A stretch of DNA of 64,000 nucleotides from Exiguobacterium flavidum (GTDB lineage: Bacteria > Bacillota > Bacilli > Exiguobacteriales > Exiguobacteriaceae): assembly GCF_003344535.1 (NCBI RefSeq), contig NZ_QPKS01000003.1, forward strand, positions 62,001 to 126,000. The letters run 5' to 3'. Under the pieces are notes generated by a model that ran no database searches, was not told where the DNA came from, and saw nothing but the letters and a program-made list of their open reading frames with translations. Both the position numbers and the translations under genes were made by a program. This document shows, in pieces, positions 56,566-64,000 of this stretch; position 1 is the stretch's first letter, and every line of letters begins with the position of its first letter.

Positions 56566-56605
56566 AAAGGGCTGATTTCCACTTACTCATGGAAATCAGC
56601 CCTTT
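56566..56605. terminator. Bidirectional terminator
   Basis: 16-bp perfect arms AAAGGGCTGATTTCCA / TGGAAATCAGCCCTTT around an 8-base loop, four bases after the small gene's stop; serves the convergent HAD gene too. Confidence 0.92.
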
Positions 56606-56613
56606 CATATTTT

Positions 56614-57240
56614 TCAATATAAGCCAATGAGGTCCTGCGGGCTGTCGATCCTTACATCCGCCGCTTCCCACTCCTGCCTTGTACCGAACCCGTATCGACA
56701 GATGACCGACGTCATATTGTGGGCCCGTGCTGCCTCGACGTCCGACATGCGGTCACCAATCATGACATAAGCCGCTTCTCCGAACTCAGCCTTATGGGCA
56801 GCGAGTATGTCCGCCTTCTTTTTGCCAGAGACGGACTCGAGGCATTTCGGGTTCGTGAAGAACTCCCGAATCCCCTGCGAATCGAGTATGAGGTTCAAAT
56901 AATGGACGCCGCAATTGCTCGCCGTCGAAAGGATATGTCCCTCTTCCCGCAGCCGTTCGAGTGTTTCCCGCATGCCCTCGAACAGAACATCCTTCCCTTC
57001 CATCGCCTCTTCGAGATGAGCATGGCGCGTCCGACGTATCTGCCGGATTTCCTCGAGATTTGCCCCCGGGAATATGTTCTCCCAGAATGCATTCCCTGCC
57101 AGGCCATAACTCGAGCGGACAAGTTCCTCGGAAGGAAGACCGAGATGCTCCAAACCGTCCATCGATCGATGAATCGATACGGTCATCTGTTCTGTCGTGT
57201 CTACAAGCGTCCCGTCGATATCAAACATCAAAATTGCCAT
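56614..57240 (-). CDS. HAD hydrolase, phosphoglycolate phosphatase-like
   Basis: 208 residues: FDIDGTLVDTT (motif I nucleophile Asp), STASN (motif II), KKADIL (motif III Lys), MIGDRMSDVEAARAHN (motif IV), with a small helical cap domain between. Substrate unknown; PpaX/Gph-type phosphatases are the nearest named relatives. The ATG at 57240 has GGAG 8 nt upstream. Follows the DedA-like gene by 12 bases. Confidence 0.88.
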   Translation of the reverse strand: MAILMFDIDGTLVDTTEQMTVSIHRSMDGLEHLGLPSEELVRSSYGLAGNAFWENIFPGANLEEIRQIRRTRHAHLEEAMEGKDVLFEGMRETLERLREEGHILSTASNCGVHYLNLILDSQGIREFFTNPKCLESVSGKKKADILAAHKAEFGEAAYVMIGDRMSDVEAARAHNMTSVICRYGFGTRQEWEAADVRIDSPQDLIGLY

Positions 57241-57252
57241 ACCTTTCACTCC

Positions 57253-57822
57253 TCAGTTGTTTCTCATCTTTTTCCGTCTCCACCGAATCCATACGAAGGC
57301 AAGTACGACTCCTGTCAAGAAGACGGCAATCCATTCTTTCGATGGCCCCTCGACGATCACATGCCATCTGGCCCCCAACAACTTTCCTGTCCAGATGAAG
57401 AAGAGCGACCAGGCGAAAAAGGACAGGGCGGTCGCAATCGTGAAGGCAGCTCTCGAGACGCCGGTCAGTCCTGCCCCGATCGCAAAACCCATCCGCCACA
57501 GCGGCGAGAACAGCAGGATGTATTTCCCTCTGCTGTCCATGTTCGCCTTGAACTGATTCATGCGCGTCTCAGAAATCCGGAACGTCCGGAAAATCCAGTG
57601 GAGCGCGCGATCGCTTCCGAACCGCCCAATCGAAAAGAAGATGTTCTGGGTCACGATGAATGTCAAGAGCGCAAGCATCACCATCAGGACGAGACTGAGC
57701 TCCGTCTTATGGACGAGATACCCTGCGTAGGCAAGCGGAACTTCACTCGGCAGAAAAGGCATGATGATCGCGACTACCACCCCGAGATATCCATACGTCT
57801 CCATCATTCCTTGCCAATCCAT
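57253..57822 (-). CDS. DedA family membrane protein
   Basis: 189 residues with about five membrane segments, the DedA motif PFLPSEVPLAYAGYL near the N-terminus, FxxGR-like IGRFG in the middle, and the SGNRKMF-region analogue FSPLWRMGFAIGAGLTGVSR. Some DedA proteins recycle undecaprenyl phosphate, which would be relevant to the polysaccharide operon nearby; others act on phosphatidylethanolamine. The ATG at 57822 has GGAGGTG upstream, and a TATAAT -10 lies at 57844-57849. Confidence 0.85.
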   Translation of the reverse strand: MDWQGMMETYGYLGVVVAIIMPFLPSEVPLAYAGYLVHKTELSLVLMVMLALLTFIVTQNIFFSIGRFGSDRALHWIFRTFRISETRMNQFKANMDSRGKYILLFSPLWRMGFAIGAGLTGVSRAAFTIATALSFFAWSLFFIWTGKLLGARWHVIVEGPSKEWIAVFLTGVVLAFVWIRWRRKKMRNN

Positions 57823-57892
57823 TCCGCCCACCTCCTTTTCACCATTATACGGCAATTAGGATGTTCCTGTGGCGTATGACCTTTCCGCAATG

Positions 57893-57916
57893 AAAAAACC
57901 GGTCGCATGACCGGTC
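57893..57916 (-). terminator. Terminator of the DUF1232 gene
   Basis: Minus strand GACCGGTCATGCGACCGGTTTTTT: a short GC-rich stem with a T-run that begins at the stop codon. Confidence 0.8.
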
Positions 57917-58352
57917 AATAGGCGTCTTCGCTTTGGAACGGTTGCGTCCGCAAACGCTCTTGTTCGTCTTTCCAGTCGCTGAAGCGTGAAAGTTCTTCAA
58001 ATACCGTCTTCGCGACGAATGTGATGATCGCGATGTCATCCGCGAGACCGAACCCGAAAATGAAGTCCGGAATCAGGTCGATCGGCGAGACGAGATAGAT
58101 CAGGGCACCGACGACTTTCAACATCGTCTTCCGTTCGATTTGCCGGTATTCTCCTTTTTGATAGGCCCGTATCATTTCGGTGAACAATGTGATTGGCGAT
58201 AACGCCGTCGACAAAGCCCCTTTGTTGTTCGCGACCTTTTGCCACGTGTTCTTGATCAACGGGTTCGTCTTCTTCGGATTCCCCACGTACTCATCTGCCT
58301 CCTGCTCATAGGATTGCAGTTCCCGCTCGATTCGCTCATCTTTGAAATCCAT
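57915..58352 (-). CDS. DUF1232 (YkvA-like) membrane protein
   Basis: 145 residues: a charged N-terminus, then the DUF1232 core KVVGALIYLVSPIDLIPDFIFGFGLADDIAII, one or two membrane helices with the conserved SPIDLIPD turn. Role unknown. The start has GAGGGATG upstream. A candidate SigB promoter lies in front. Confidence 0.88.
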   Translation of the reverse strand: MDFKDERIERELQSYEQEADEYVGNPKKTNPLIKNTWQKVANNKGALSTALSPITLFTEMIRAYQKGEYRQIERKTMLKVVGALIYLVSPIDLIPDFIFGFGLADDIAIITFVAKTVFEELSRFSDWKDEQERLRTQPFQSEDAY

Positions 58353-58384
58353 CGAATCATCCCTCCTCAGCTTTCTGTTTTTCT

Positions 58385-58413
58385 ATTCCCCGATAATCCT
58401 TCGTTCTAATCCT
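58385..58413 (-). promoter_or_regulatory. Candidate SigB promoter of the DUF1232 gene
   Basis: Minus strand AGGATTAG (58406-58413), 15 bases, GGGAAT (58385-58390). Compare the longer SigB consensus rGGwTTrA-12 to 15-GGgtAw. Confidence 0.5.
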
Positions 58414-58433
58414 GACCTTCTTCCGCTCTTCGT

Positions 58434-58459
58434 GTTTGATTGTGGCGAGAGTCGGCTAT
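58434..58459 (+). promoter_or_regulatory. Candidate SigB promoter of the SDR gene
   Basis: GTTTGA (58434-58439), 14 bases, GGCTAT (58454-58459): five of six in each half of GTTTAA / GGGTAT. It is divergent from the DUF1232 promoter. Confidence 0.6.
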
Positions 58460-58504
58460 GAGAGTATAGGAAGAATTTCTGAAACAGGAGCAGGAGGAAT
58501 GAAC

Positions 58505-59263
58505 ATGGACTTCATGAACAAAACAGTCATCATAACCGGTGCTGCGAACGGGATCGGCGAAGAGATCGCCCGCGCTTTCGGCTCAAAAGGCGCGACGGTC
58601 GTCCTCGGGGACATCGATCAGATGTCTGGCGATGACGTCGTCTCGGCGATCGAGGAGGACGGTGGCATGGCCTACTTCTACAAAACGGACGTACAAGAGG
58701 AAGAAGACGTCAAGCGCTTGATCAGAAAGGCCGTCGAACATACCGGCAGGGTCGACATTCTCGTCAATAACGCCGGGATCATGATCCGAAAACCGTTGTC
58801 AGAGCTGTCCCTCGAAGAGTGGGACCGGGTCAATCATACGAATTTGAGAAGCGTCTTCCTCTGCAGCAAAGAAGCAGTTCGCGAGATGAAGAAAAACGAA
58901 AAGGGCGGCTCGATCGTCAACATCTCCTCTACGCGCTCCCTCATGTCGGAACCGGACACGGAGTCCTATGCCGCGACGAAAGGCGGCATCAATGCCCTGA
59001 CACACGCGCTTGCCATCTCGCTCGGTCCAGAGCAGATCACGGTCAATGCCGTCTCACCCGGCTGGATCGAGACTGGTAATTATCATGAGTTGTCACCTGA
59101 CGACCATGCCCAACACCCTTCAGGACGCGTCGGCAAACCGTCCGACATCGCACGTGCCGTACTTTTCCTCACTCATCCCGATAACGATTTCATCACGGGA
59201 GAGAATGTCGTCATCGATGGCGGCATGACCCGGAAGATGATTTATGAGGAAGAGGAGGACTGA
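58505..59263 (+). CDS. SDR family NAD(P)-dependent oxidoreductase
   Basis: 252 residues, classical short-chain dehydrogenase: TGAANGIGEEIA (cofactor), NNAGIM, catalytic Ser in NISS, and YAATK (Tyr/Lys); the GDIDQ acid after beta-2 suggests NAD. Substrate unknown. Several B. subtilis SDR general-stress proteins have similar features. The ATG at 58505 has AGGAGG 7 nt upstream; one six bases earlier is too close. Confidence 0.9.
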   Translation: MDFMNKTVIITGAANGIGEEIARAFGSKGATVVLGDIDQMSGDDVVSAIEEDGGMAYFYKTDVQEEEDVKRLIRKAVEHTGRVDILVNNAGIMIRKPLSELSLEEWDRVNHTNLRSVFLCSKEAVREMKKNEKGGSIVNISSTRSLMSEPDTESYAATKGGINALTHALAISLGPEQITVNAVSPGWIETGNYHELSPDDHAQHPSGRVGKPSDIARAVLFLTHPDNDFITGENVVIDGGMTRKMIYEEEED

Positions 59264-59310
59264 GGATACTGAAAGTAGTTCGATATGCCTCTTTTGATAT
59301 GCAATCCTTC

Positions 59311-59354
59311 AGGATCAGCCATACTGTCGTCCGGCAGTTGCTGATCCTTCTTTG
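59311..59354 (+). terminator. Terminator-like hairpin after the SDR gene
   Basis: Arms AGGATCAGC and GCTGATCCT around a 20-base loop, followed by TCTTTG. T-run is weak. Confidence 0.55.
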
Positions 59355-59620
59355 TTCCCTTCCACCGCCAAACCGGTGATTTACCCCTGATACTGCTTTC
59401 TTGAAACCTGAAAATATAATTTCCAGAGAACATATTACAGAATTATGACATGCCAATCCAGCATACCTCTTCCAATCGAGTTACCAACGTGAATATAAAT
59501 TAACTGTTAAAGATGTTGATAGACCGCTGATTTTATGAAATGATTGAGAGCTCATTCCCTCCATACCTCTTATATTTTCATAAAACAAACGTTTTTTTCA
59601 TCGAATGTATTTAAAGAAAT

Positions 59621-59652
59621 TGTAACGGAGCTCCCCGTATTTTCTTGTTACA
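59621..59652. repeat. Inverted repeat in the M23 peptidase leader
   Basis: TGTAAC (59621-59626) and GTTACA (59647-59652) separated by 20 bases that include the palindrome GGAGCTCC; 47 bases upstream of the start codon. Possible operator. Confidence 0.4.
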
Positions 59653-59698
59653 GTAGTCCTTGTGACGCAGATACGACTCGTCAGGAAGGACTGAACCG

Positions 59699-60916
59699 AT
59701 GAAATTCTTATCTATAAATACATTGAAGCCTCTAACGATTACCCTCATGACAAGCGCACTTCTTATCAGCCCGTTTCATGCAAACAAAGCGGATGCTGCA
59801 AGCCCATATACGGAAAGACAACATCAAAACCAGACGGAGCAGAAGAAGCAGCGCTCGGCGCTCTCTGCAAAAGAACGTCAGCTCGCTGCCGTTCAAAAAC
59901 AAATCTACGCGCTCGACCAACAGATCAACGGTCTGACGCTCCAGGTCGTCGAGAACACGCGTGAAATCGCGAAAAACAAAAAAGAACAACAGCGCCTCGC
60001 ACTCAAGATTCGCAAACTTCAGGCTCAGATCGCTGAGCAGGAGAAGATGCTCGGGGAGCGCCTCGCCGTCCGTCAATCATCTGCCGATACGGCACCGATT
60101 CTCGAAGCGGTCTTCGGGGCGAAGGACGTTGGCGACATCATCAGCCGCTTCAACGCCTTCAATACGATCGCGGAGAGCGATGCATCGCTTCTCAAGGACT
60201 ACGAAGCGAACAAGCAACAACTCGCCGCAGCGAAGAAACGGCTCGACGAAGCGAGAAAAGAACTCGTCGAACGTCGTGCGACTCTGAAGCAGAAACAAGG
60301 CGAGCTTGCGAGCGAAAAGGCGAAACGCTCAGCCATCCTCAACCGTCTCAATGTTGACAAGCAACGAATCGAGACGAAAATTCTTGGCCTGAAAGAAGCA
60401 TCGAGCTTGATCAGAGCACAGGAAGCAGCAGCGAAGCGAGCAGCGGCTGCCGCAAAACAGTCGACACCATCGTCAGGCAGCGGCAAGATCCTCTCGTCAG
60501 CAAAAGGCAAGTTCATCCGCCCAGCTGAAGGACGCATCTCACAAGGGATGGGTGCAGCGAGCGGCTCGAACGGATACAGTTATCACAACGGGACGGACAT
60601 CGCTGGTCCGGTCAACTCGCCAATCGTCGCCTCGGCGTCAGGTACGGTCATCCAGGCGAGCAGCGGCGGCCCTTACGGCAATCACGTCTATATCTCGCAT
60701 AACATCGGCGGGAAGACGTATACGACTGTCTATGCCCACATGAACTCGCTGACGGTCTCCTCAGGACAGCAAGTGAAGCAAGGTCAACAGATCGGTACGC
60801 TCGGCAGTACGGGCAACTCGACTGGTCCTCACCTCCACTTCGAGATCCATGATGGAGGATACCAATATAGCGCGAGCGGACGTACGAACGAGATCGACCC
60901 GCAAAGCTTCTTCTGA
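59699..60916 (+). CDS. Secreted M23 peptidase with EnvC-like coiled coil
   Basis: 405 residues: signal peptide (about 1-33, cleaved near ADAAS), a coiled-coil region (about 45-255, with repeated AAVQKQIYALDQQI-type heptads) interrupted by ILEAVFGAKDVGDIISRFNAF, a low-complexity Ala/Ser/Gly linker, then a LytM domain (about 285-405) with metal ligands H and D in YSYHNGTDIAGP and HLHFEIH. A peptidoglycan hydrolase with the architecture of PcsB/EnvC-type proteins, which are usually activated by the divisome FtsEX complex. AAGGA lies 11 nt before the ATG. Confidence 0.92.
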   Translation: MKFLSINTLKPLTITLMTSALLISPFHANKADAASPYTERQHQNQTEQKKQRSALSAKERQLAAVQKQIYALDQQINGLTLQVVENTREIAKNKKEQQRLALKIRKLQAQIAEQEKMLGERLAVRQSSADTAPILEAVFGAKDVGDIISRFNAFNTIAESDASLLKDYEANKQQLAAAKKRLDEARKELVERRATLKQKQGELASEKAKRSAILNRLNVDKQRIETKILGLKEASSLIRAQEAAAKRAAAAAKQSTPSSGSGKILSSAKGKFIRPAEGRISQGMGAASGSNGYSYHNGTDIAGPVNSPIVASASGTVIQASSGGPYGNHVYISHNIGGKTYTTVYAHMNSLTVSSGQQVKQGQQIGTLGSTGNSTGPHLHFEIHDGGYQYSASGRTNEIDPQSFF

Positions 60917-60941
60917 TAGAAATGAAAAAGAGTATTAATAC

Positions 60942-60978
60942 AAAAAATCCTCCATTGAAGACAATGGAGGATTTTTTT
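60942..60978. terminator. Bidirectional terminator
   Basis: Arms AAAAATCCTCCATTG and CAATGGAGGATTTTT around AAGA, between the peptidase and chemoreceptor genes. Confidence 0.92.
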
Positions 60979-60982
60979 GTAT

Positions 60983-62632
60983 TCAAGTTTGAAAATGATT
61001 CGTTTCCTGTTCAAGCACGGAGGCCGTCTTCTCAAGATCGCGCATGAGTCCGTAGATGTTCTCAAACGATGCTTGCTGATCCCGCATCGATGCGGCCACT
61101 TCCTCGTTGCCGGCAGCGATTTCTTCCATCACTCCGCTGACCGTGCCCACCTGCGCGACGACGGATTCCGCCTCGCCTTTTGAACGGACCATCTGGCTTG
61201 AGACGTAGGAAAGCGTCTCAGAAATGCGCGACACGTCCTCCCGCGTCTTCAGGAACGACTGCTTCATCTCGTTGAAGTTCGAGATTTGTGCGCGTTGCTC
61301 ATCGACGGAGGCTGCAAGCAGCTGCTGCAGTCTCTCGCCGTCGCCTCGAATCGTCCGGACGAGACTGAAAATCGAACGTGTCGCCTGGTTCGTCTCCTCG
61401 GCAAGCTTCTTCACCTCGCTCGCGACGACCCCGAATCCGCGTCCCGCGTCTCCTGCTCGGGCCGCTTCGATCGCCGCATTGAGCGACAATAGATTCGTCT
61501 GTGCCGCAACGCCTTCGACGAGTTCAGCCATCCGCTCGATCTGTTCCGTCTGCTCGAGGAAGCGTGCCATTTGATCCGAGAGCGACCTTCCTTGGACGGC
61601 TGCCTTCGCAAGTGCACCTGCCTGTTGCTCCATCACCTCGACACTATCGCGCATCGTCGCATCGGCTCTTTTCCCGTCAGCAAAGGCGGCGTTCGTCCGT
61701 TTCTCGCTTTCTGCAAACAAGTTACGCAGCTCCGTGATCGTTCCGACCGCCGATTGGAGGTCGTCAGACACCGTCTGCGTTCCGCCAGCCATGTCATGGA
61801 TCGCCTGCGTCATGTTTCCGGACACTTCGACGACGTTCTCGTTTTCCGCACTCGCCTTCTCGCTCATCTGATAGATCCGGTTCGATGTCGAGCTGATCGA
61901 GATGATGACATCACGAAGCGTACCGTTCATCCGTGAAATCGAGCGCTCCAGGCGTCCAATCTCATCATTGCGTTCAGCTGCCTCGAAATCCTCCGACAAA
62001 TCGCCGTCCGAGATTTTCTCGGCAATCCGGACGATCCGGTCGATCGGCCGGACGATGCTCCGGGCGAACAGCCAGTTGTAAATTGCAAGAGCAAGTAGCA
62101 GCAAGATCGAGACGAACAGGGTATTTTGCGTCAGAGCGTTCGTCTTATCCTTCGCTTCCGCCTGAAGAGCGCCATAGAACTCACCGTTCTTCGCGTGGAG
62201 CGTGTTCAAGTCGCTGAGCACCCCCTCGATCCGGGCCGCGTGCGAGCGGATCGAGATCGGTTCCTGCTCCGCGAGCAGGCTCGGCACAGCTTCGTTCAGC
62301 AGCGAATACTTCTCGGCCGCGCGGTCGACATGGACCCGGAAGTCATCAATCAGGTAATCATCCTTCAATGCCTTGATCCGTACTGCATTCTTTTTCGAAA
62401 GTGAAGAAGCCTGATCCATCTGATTCTTCGACGGCTGTTCCGCGAGGCGGAGCCATGCCGCTTGTTCATACAACAGCTTCGTCTCAAGTTCCGACACCTC
62501 GACGAGCTGTTTGCCATAGTCTTCGTTGTATGACTGGATCTGTCTCAACTCGATCAGCGTCCATCCCATCAAACCGAATACAGCGAGCATCGTGATGAGC
62601 GTAGACAAAATAAATCTTTTTCTGAGCGTCAT
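60983..62632 (-). CDS. Methyl-accepting chemotaxis protein
   Basis: 549 residues: membrane helix (about 8-28), an extracytoplasmic four-helix-bundle-like domain (about 33-170), second helix (about 172-192), HAMP (about 193-245), and the signalling hairpin with the conserved tip [20 protein letters not shown] and [17 protein letters not shown]. Overlaps the upstream BMP lipoprotein gene (ATGA), with GGCGGTGATC before its start. Confidence 0.95.
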   Translation of the reverse strand: MTLRKRFILSTLITMLAVFGLMGWTLIELRQIQSYNEDYGKQLVEVSELETKLLYEQAAWLRLAEQPSKNQMDQASSLSKKNAVRIKALKDDYLIDDFRVHVDRAAEKYSLLNEAVPSLLAEQEPISIRSHAARIEGVLSDLNTLHAKNGEFYGALQAEAKDKTNALTQNTLFVSILLLLALAIYNWLFARSIVRPIDRIVRIAEKISDGDLSEDFEAAERNDEIGRLERSISRMNGTLRDVIISISSTSNRIYQMSEKASAENENVVEVSGNMTQAIHDMAGGTQTVSDDLQSAVGTITELRNLFAESEKRTNAAFADGKRADATMRDSVEVMEQQAGALAKAAVQGRSLSDQMARFLEQTEQIERMAELVEGVAAQTNLLSLNAAIEAARAGDAGRGFGVVASEVKKLAEETNQATRSIFSLVRTIRGDGERLQQLLAASVDEQRAQISNFNEMKQSFLKTREDVSRISETLSYVSSQMVRSKGEAESVVAQVGTVSGVMEEIAAGNEEVAASMRDQQASFENIYGLMRDLEKTASVLEQETNHFQT

Positions 62633-63606
62633 CTGATCACCGCCTTTCCATTAAGCAGGTCTTTCTTCAGTTCCTCGATCCGCGTGTTCTCGTCTGCAGT
62701 CCATTCGGCATTGCGGATCGGTGCGAGCGCGATCCCGCCTTCCTTGATGCCGAGTGTGACGTGCCCTCCTTGAAGCCCTTCCTGTTCAACCTGATGTGCG
62801 ATCTCCGTGATTGCGAGATCGACCTGCTTGAGCATTGACGTCATGACGGCGTCGGGTGCGATCGCCGTCTGATCCGTATCGACCCCGATCGCCTTGTGTC
62901 CCTTCTTCTCGGCAGCTTGCAAGACGCCGCTTCCCGTCAATCCGGCAGCGGCGTACAGGACGTCTGCCTTTCTTTTCATCTGCGCGTTCGCCAGCTGATT
63001 TCCTTTTTCAGGTGCTGCGAAATCCTCCGCGTAGTCGACGAGGACCTCGATTTCCGGATCGATCGCTTTCGCCCCTGCACGATAGCCATTCTCGAATTTC
63101 TCGATCAATGGAGAACGCATCCCTCCAACGAATCCGATCGTCTTCGTTTCCGACTCGAGAGCAGCGACCGCACCGGCGAGGTAGCTCCCCTCGTCCTCAC
63201 TGAACGTCAGCGAGAGAACGTTCGGAAGATCCGATACCGCGTCGACGATCGCGAATTGCTGCTTCGGATATTTTTTCGCCACCTTCTCAAGGTCCTGCTG
63301 CCCCATGAATCCAAGACCGACGACGACGTTCGGCTTCTCCTTCGCGAGCGCCTCGAAACCGCCTTCATATGTCTTCGTCTCAGAAAGTTCGCGGTAGTCG
63401 ACGAACCAGTCGTCTTTTTCCCGCAGCAGCAACATGCCGCCCATCGCCGCGTCGCTGAACGATTGATCACCAAGTCCGACATCGGACAGAACGACCCCGA
63501 TTTCCTTTCGTTCCTTGACTGCGGAAGCCGGATCATCAAGAACGCTTGTACAGCCTGCCAAAACGATCGTCATCCCGAGCACCATGGATCTATATTTATT
63601 TTTCAC
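62629..63606 (-). CDS. BMP family (PnrA/Med-like) substrate-binding lipoprotein
   Basis: 325 residues: a lipoprotein signal ending in VLAGC, then a type I binding fold: [84 protein letters not shown] and [21 protein letters not shown]. Family members bind purine nucleosides. GTG start with AAAGGAG upstream. There is no permease or ATPase beside it; its partner gene is a chemoreceptor. Confidence 0.9.
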   Translation of the reverse strand: MKNKYRSMVLGMTIVLAGCTSVLDDPASAVKERKEIGVVLSDVGLGDQSFSDAAMGGMLLLREKDDWFVDYRELSETKTYEGGFEALAKEKPNVVVGLGFMGQQDLEKVAKKYPKQQFAIVDAVSDLPNVLSLTFSEDEGSYLAGAVAALESETKTIGFVGGMRSPLIEKFENGYRAGAKAIDPEIEVLVDYAEDFAAPEKGNQLANAQMKRKADVLYAAAGLTGSGVLQAAEKKGHKAIGVDTDQTAIAPDAVMTSMLKQVDLAITEIAHQVEQEGLQGGHVTLGIKEGGIALAPIRNAEWTADENTRIEELKKDLLNGKAVIR

Positions 63607-63712
63607 GGTATTCACTCCTTTTCTTCTTTGCTCCCTCCTTATCGGCAAAGCGGTCAGACCTCTTAACATACATTGAAAATATCAGAAAATTGAATTCTCA
63701 ATATATGTACAC

Positions 63713-63743
63713 AAAAAAACCATCCCTCAAAGAAAGGGATGGT
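63713..63743 (-). terminator. Terminator of deoC
   Basis: Minus strand AACCATCCCTT and AGGGATGGTT around a short loop followed by TTTTT, ten bases after the deoC stop. Confidence 0.9.
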
Positions 63744-63752
63744 TCAGATGAC

Positions 63753-64000
63753 TCAGTAGTCGCTGTCAGATGATCCGCCAGTGACGATGGCGATGCCTGC
63801 AGATGCACCGATACGGTTCGCACCCGCATCGATCATCGCTTTTGCACCTTCGAAGTCGCGTACGCCGCCTGAAGCTTTGACACCGATGTCAGGACCGACA
63901 GTCTCACGCATGAGACGGATGTCTTCAACTGTCGCGCCGCCTGTCGAGAAGCCTGTCGACGTCTTGACGAAGTCAGCTCCGGCTTTGACCGAGAGTTCGC
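63753..64000 (-). CDS. deoC: Deoxyribose-phosphate aldolase, 5' part outside window
   Basis: The last 82 codons are visible. They contain [21 protein letters not shown] (Schiff-base lysine in VKTSTG) and [29 protein letters not shown], both diagnostic for DeoC, which splits deoxyribose-5-phosphate. The stop codon and terminator lie to the left. Its location near a BMP-type, possibly nucleoside-binding, lipoprotein fits nucleoside use. Confidence 0.93.
   Translation of the reverse strand, partial: ELSVKAGADFVKTSTGFSTGGATVEDIRLMRETVGPDIGVKASGGVRDFEGAKAMIDAGANRIGASAGIAIVTGGSSDSDY

Larger units (their letters stand above)
59264..59698. other. 435-base intergenic stretch before the M23 peptidase
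   Basis: AT-rich compared with its flanks. It starts with a terminator (59311-59354) and ends with a leader containing the inverted repeat TGTAAC-20-GTTACA (59621-59652). The middle, 59355-59620, holds no gene I can support. Confidence 0.6.

Noticed and set aside
59242-59433. Minus-strand open frame of 63 codons ending after the SDR gene
   Set aside because: No ribosome site, contains the terminator hairpin in its middle, and its 3' end lies within the SDR stop region; no family recognised.

Overview
The window is a contiguous piece of a Bacillota (Firmicutes) chromosome. Gene order follows the Bacillus subtilis yqf/yqe neighbourhood: zur, nfo, cshB, ispH, nif3-like, trmK, cccA, sigA, dnaG, PPDK regulator, ccpN, glyS-glyQ behind a glycine T-box, recO, era, cdd, dgkA, ybeY, pgpH, phoH, floA, nfeD, yqeY, rpsU. 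The sporulation genes that B. subtilis keeps between phoH and floA are missing, and coding DNA looks about half G+C or more by eye. I infer a non-sporulating member of the Bacillales, most likely Exiguobacterium; this rests on synteny and recall, not on a search.

Layout. 1-3.4 kb: NAD(P)H-hydrate repair enzyme (cut by the window edge), then znuC-znuB-zur with a promoter and a near-perfect Zur box. 3.5-7.2 kb: overlapping ppx-ppk for polyphosphate. 7.3-10 kb: a XapX-like membrane protein whose end is tandemly duplicated, then feoA-feoB-FeoB-associated protein behind a Fur box. 10.1-13.3 kb: HNH-like protein, DUF2164 protein, nfo, cshB. 13.3-16.0 kb: a histidine kinase overlapping a periplasmic sugar-binding protein, with no response regulator or transporter beside them. 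16.2-36.3 kb: the conserved housekeeping run. 36.6-41.5 kb: DAACS symporter, acetyltransferase, secreted type I pullulanase under a cre site.

41.7-56.1 kb is a surface-polysaccharide region transcribed on the minus strand as two blocks. The upstream block holds a two-domain glycosyltransferase, a methyltransferase with a long C-terminal coiled coil, and two GT4 glycosyltransferases. The downstream block holds UDP-ManNAc dehydrogenase (wecC), an ABC-2 exporter (tagG/tagH type), UDP-GlcNAc 2-epimerase (wecB), an unknown 164-aa protein, an MBOAT O-acyltransferase, a DHHW/AlgJ-like protein and an LCP ligase. Together these could make UDP-ManNAcA, assemble and cap a polymer, export it, O-acetylate it outside the membrane and attach it to peptidoglycan. 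Both blocks carry a similar near-palindromic element of about 40 bp upstream, which may be a shared operator.

56.4-59.3 kb has three candidate SigB-type promoters, in front of a 51-residue Pro/Gln-rich protein, a DUF1232 protein and a short-chain dehydrogenase. 59.7-64 kb: secreted M23 peptidase, a chemoreceptor overlapping a BMP-family lipoprotein, and the 3' part of deoC. I saw no tRNA, rRNA, CRISPR array, insertion sequence or prophage.
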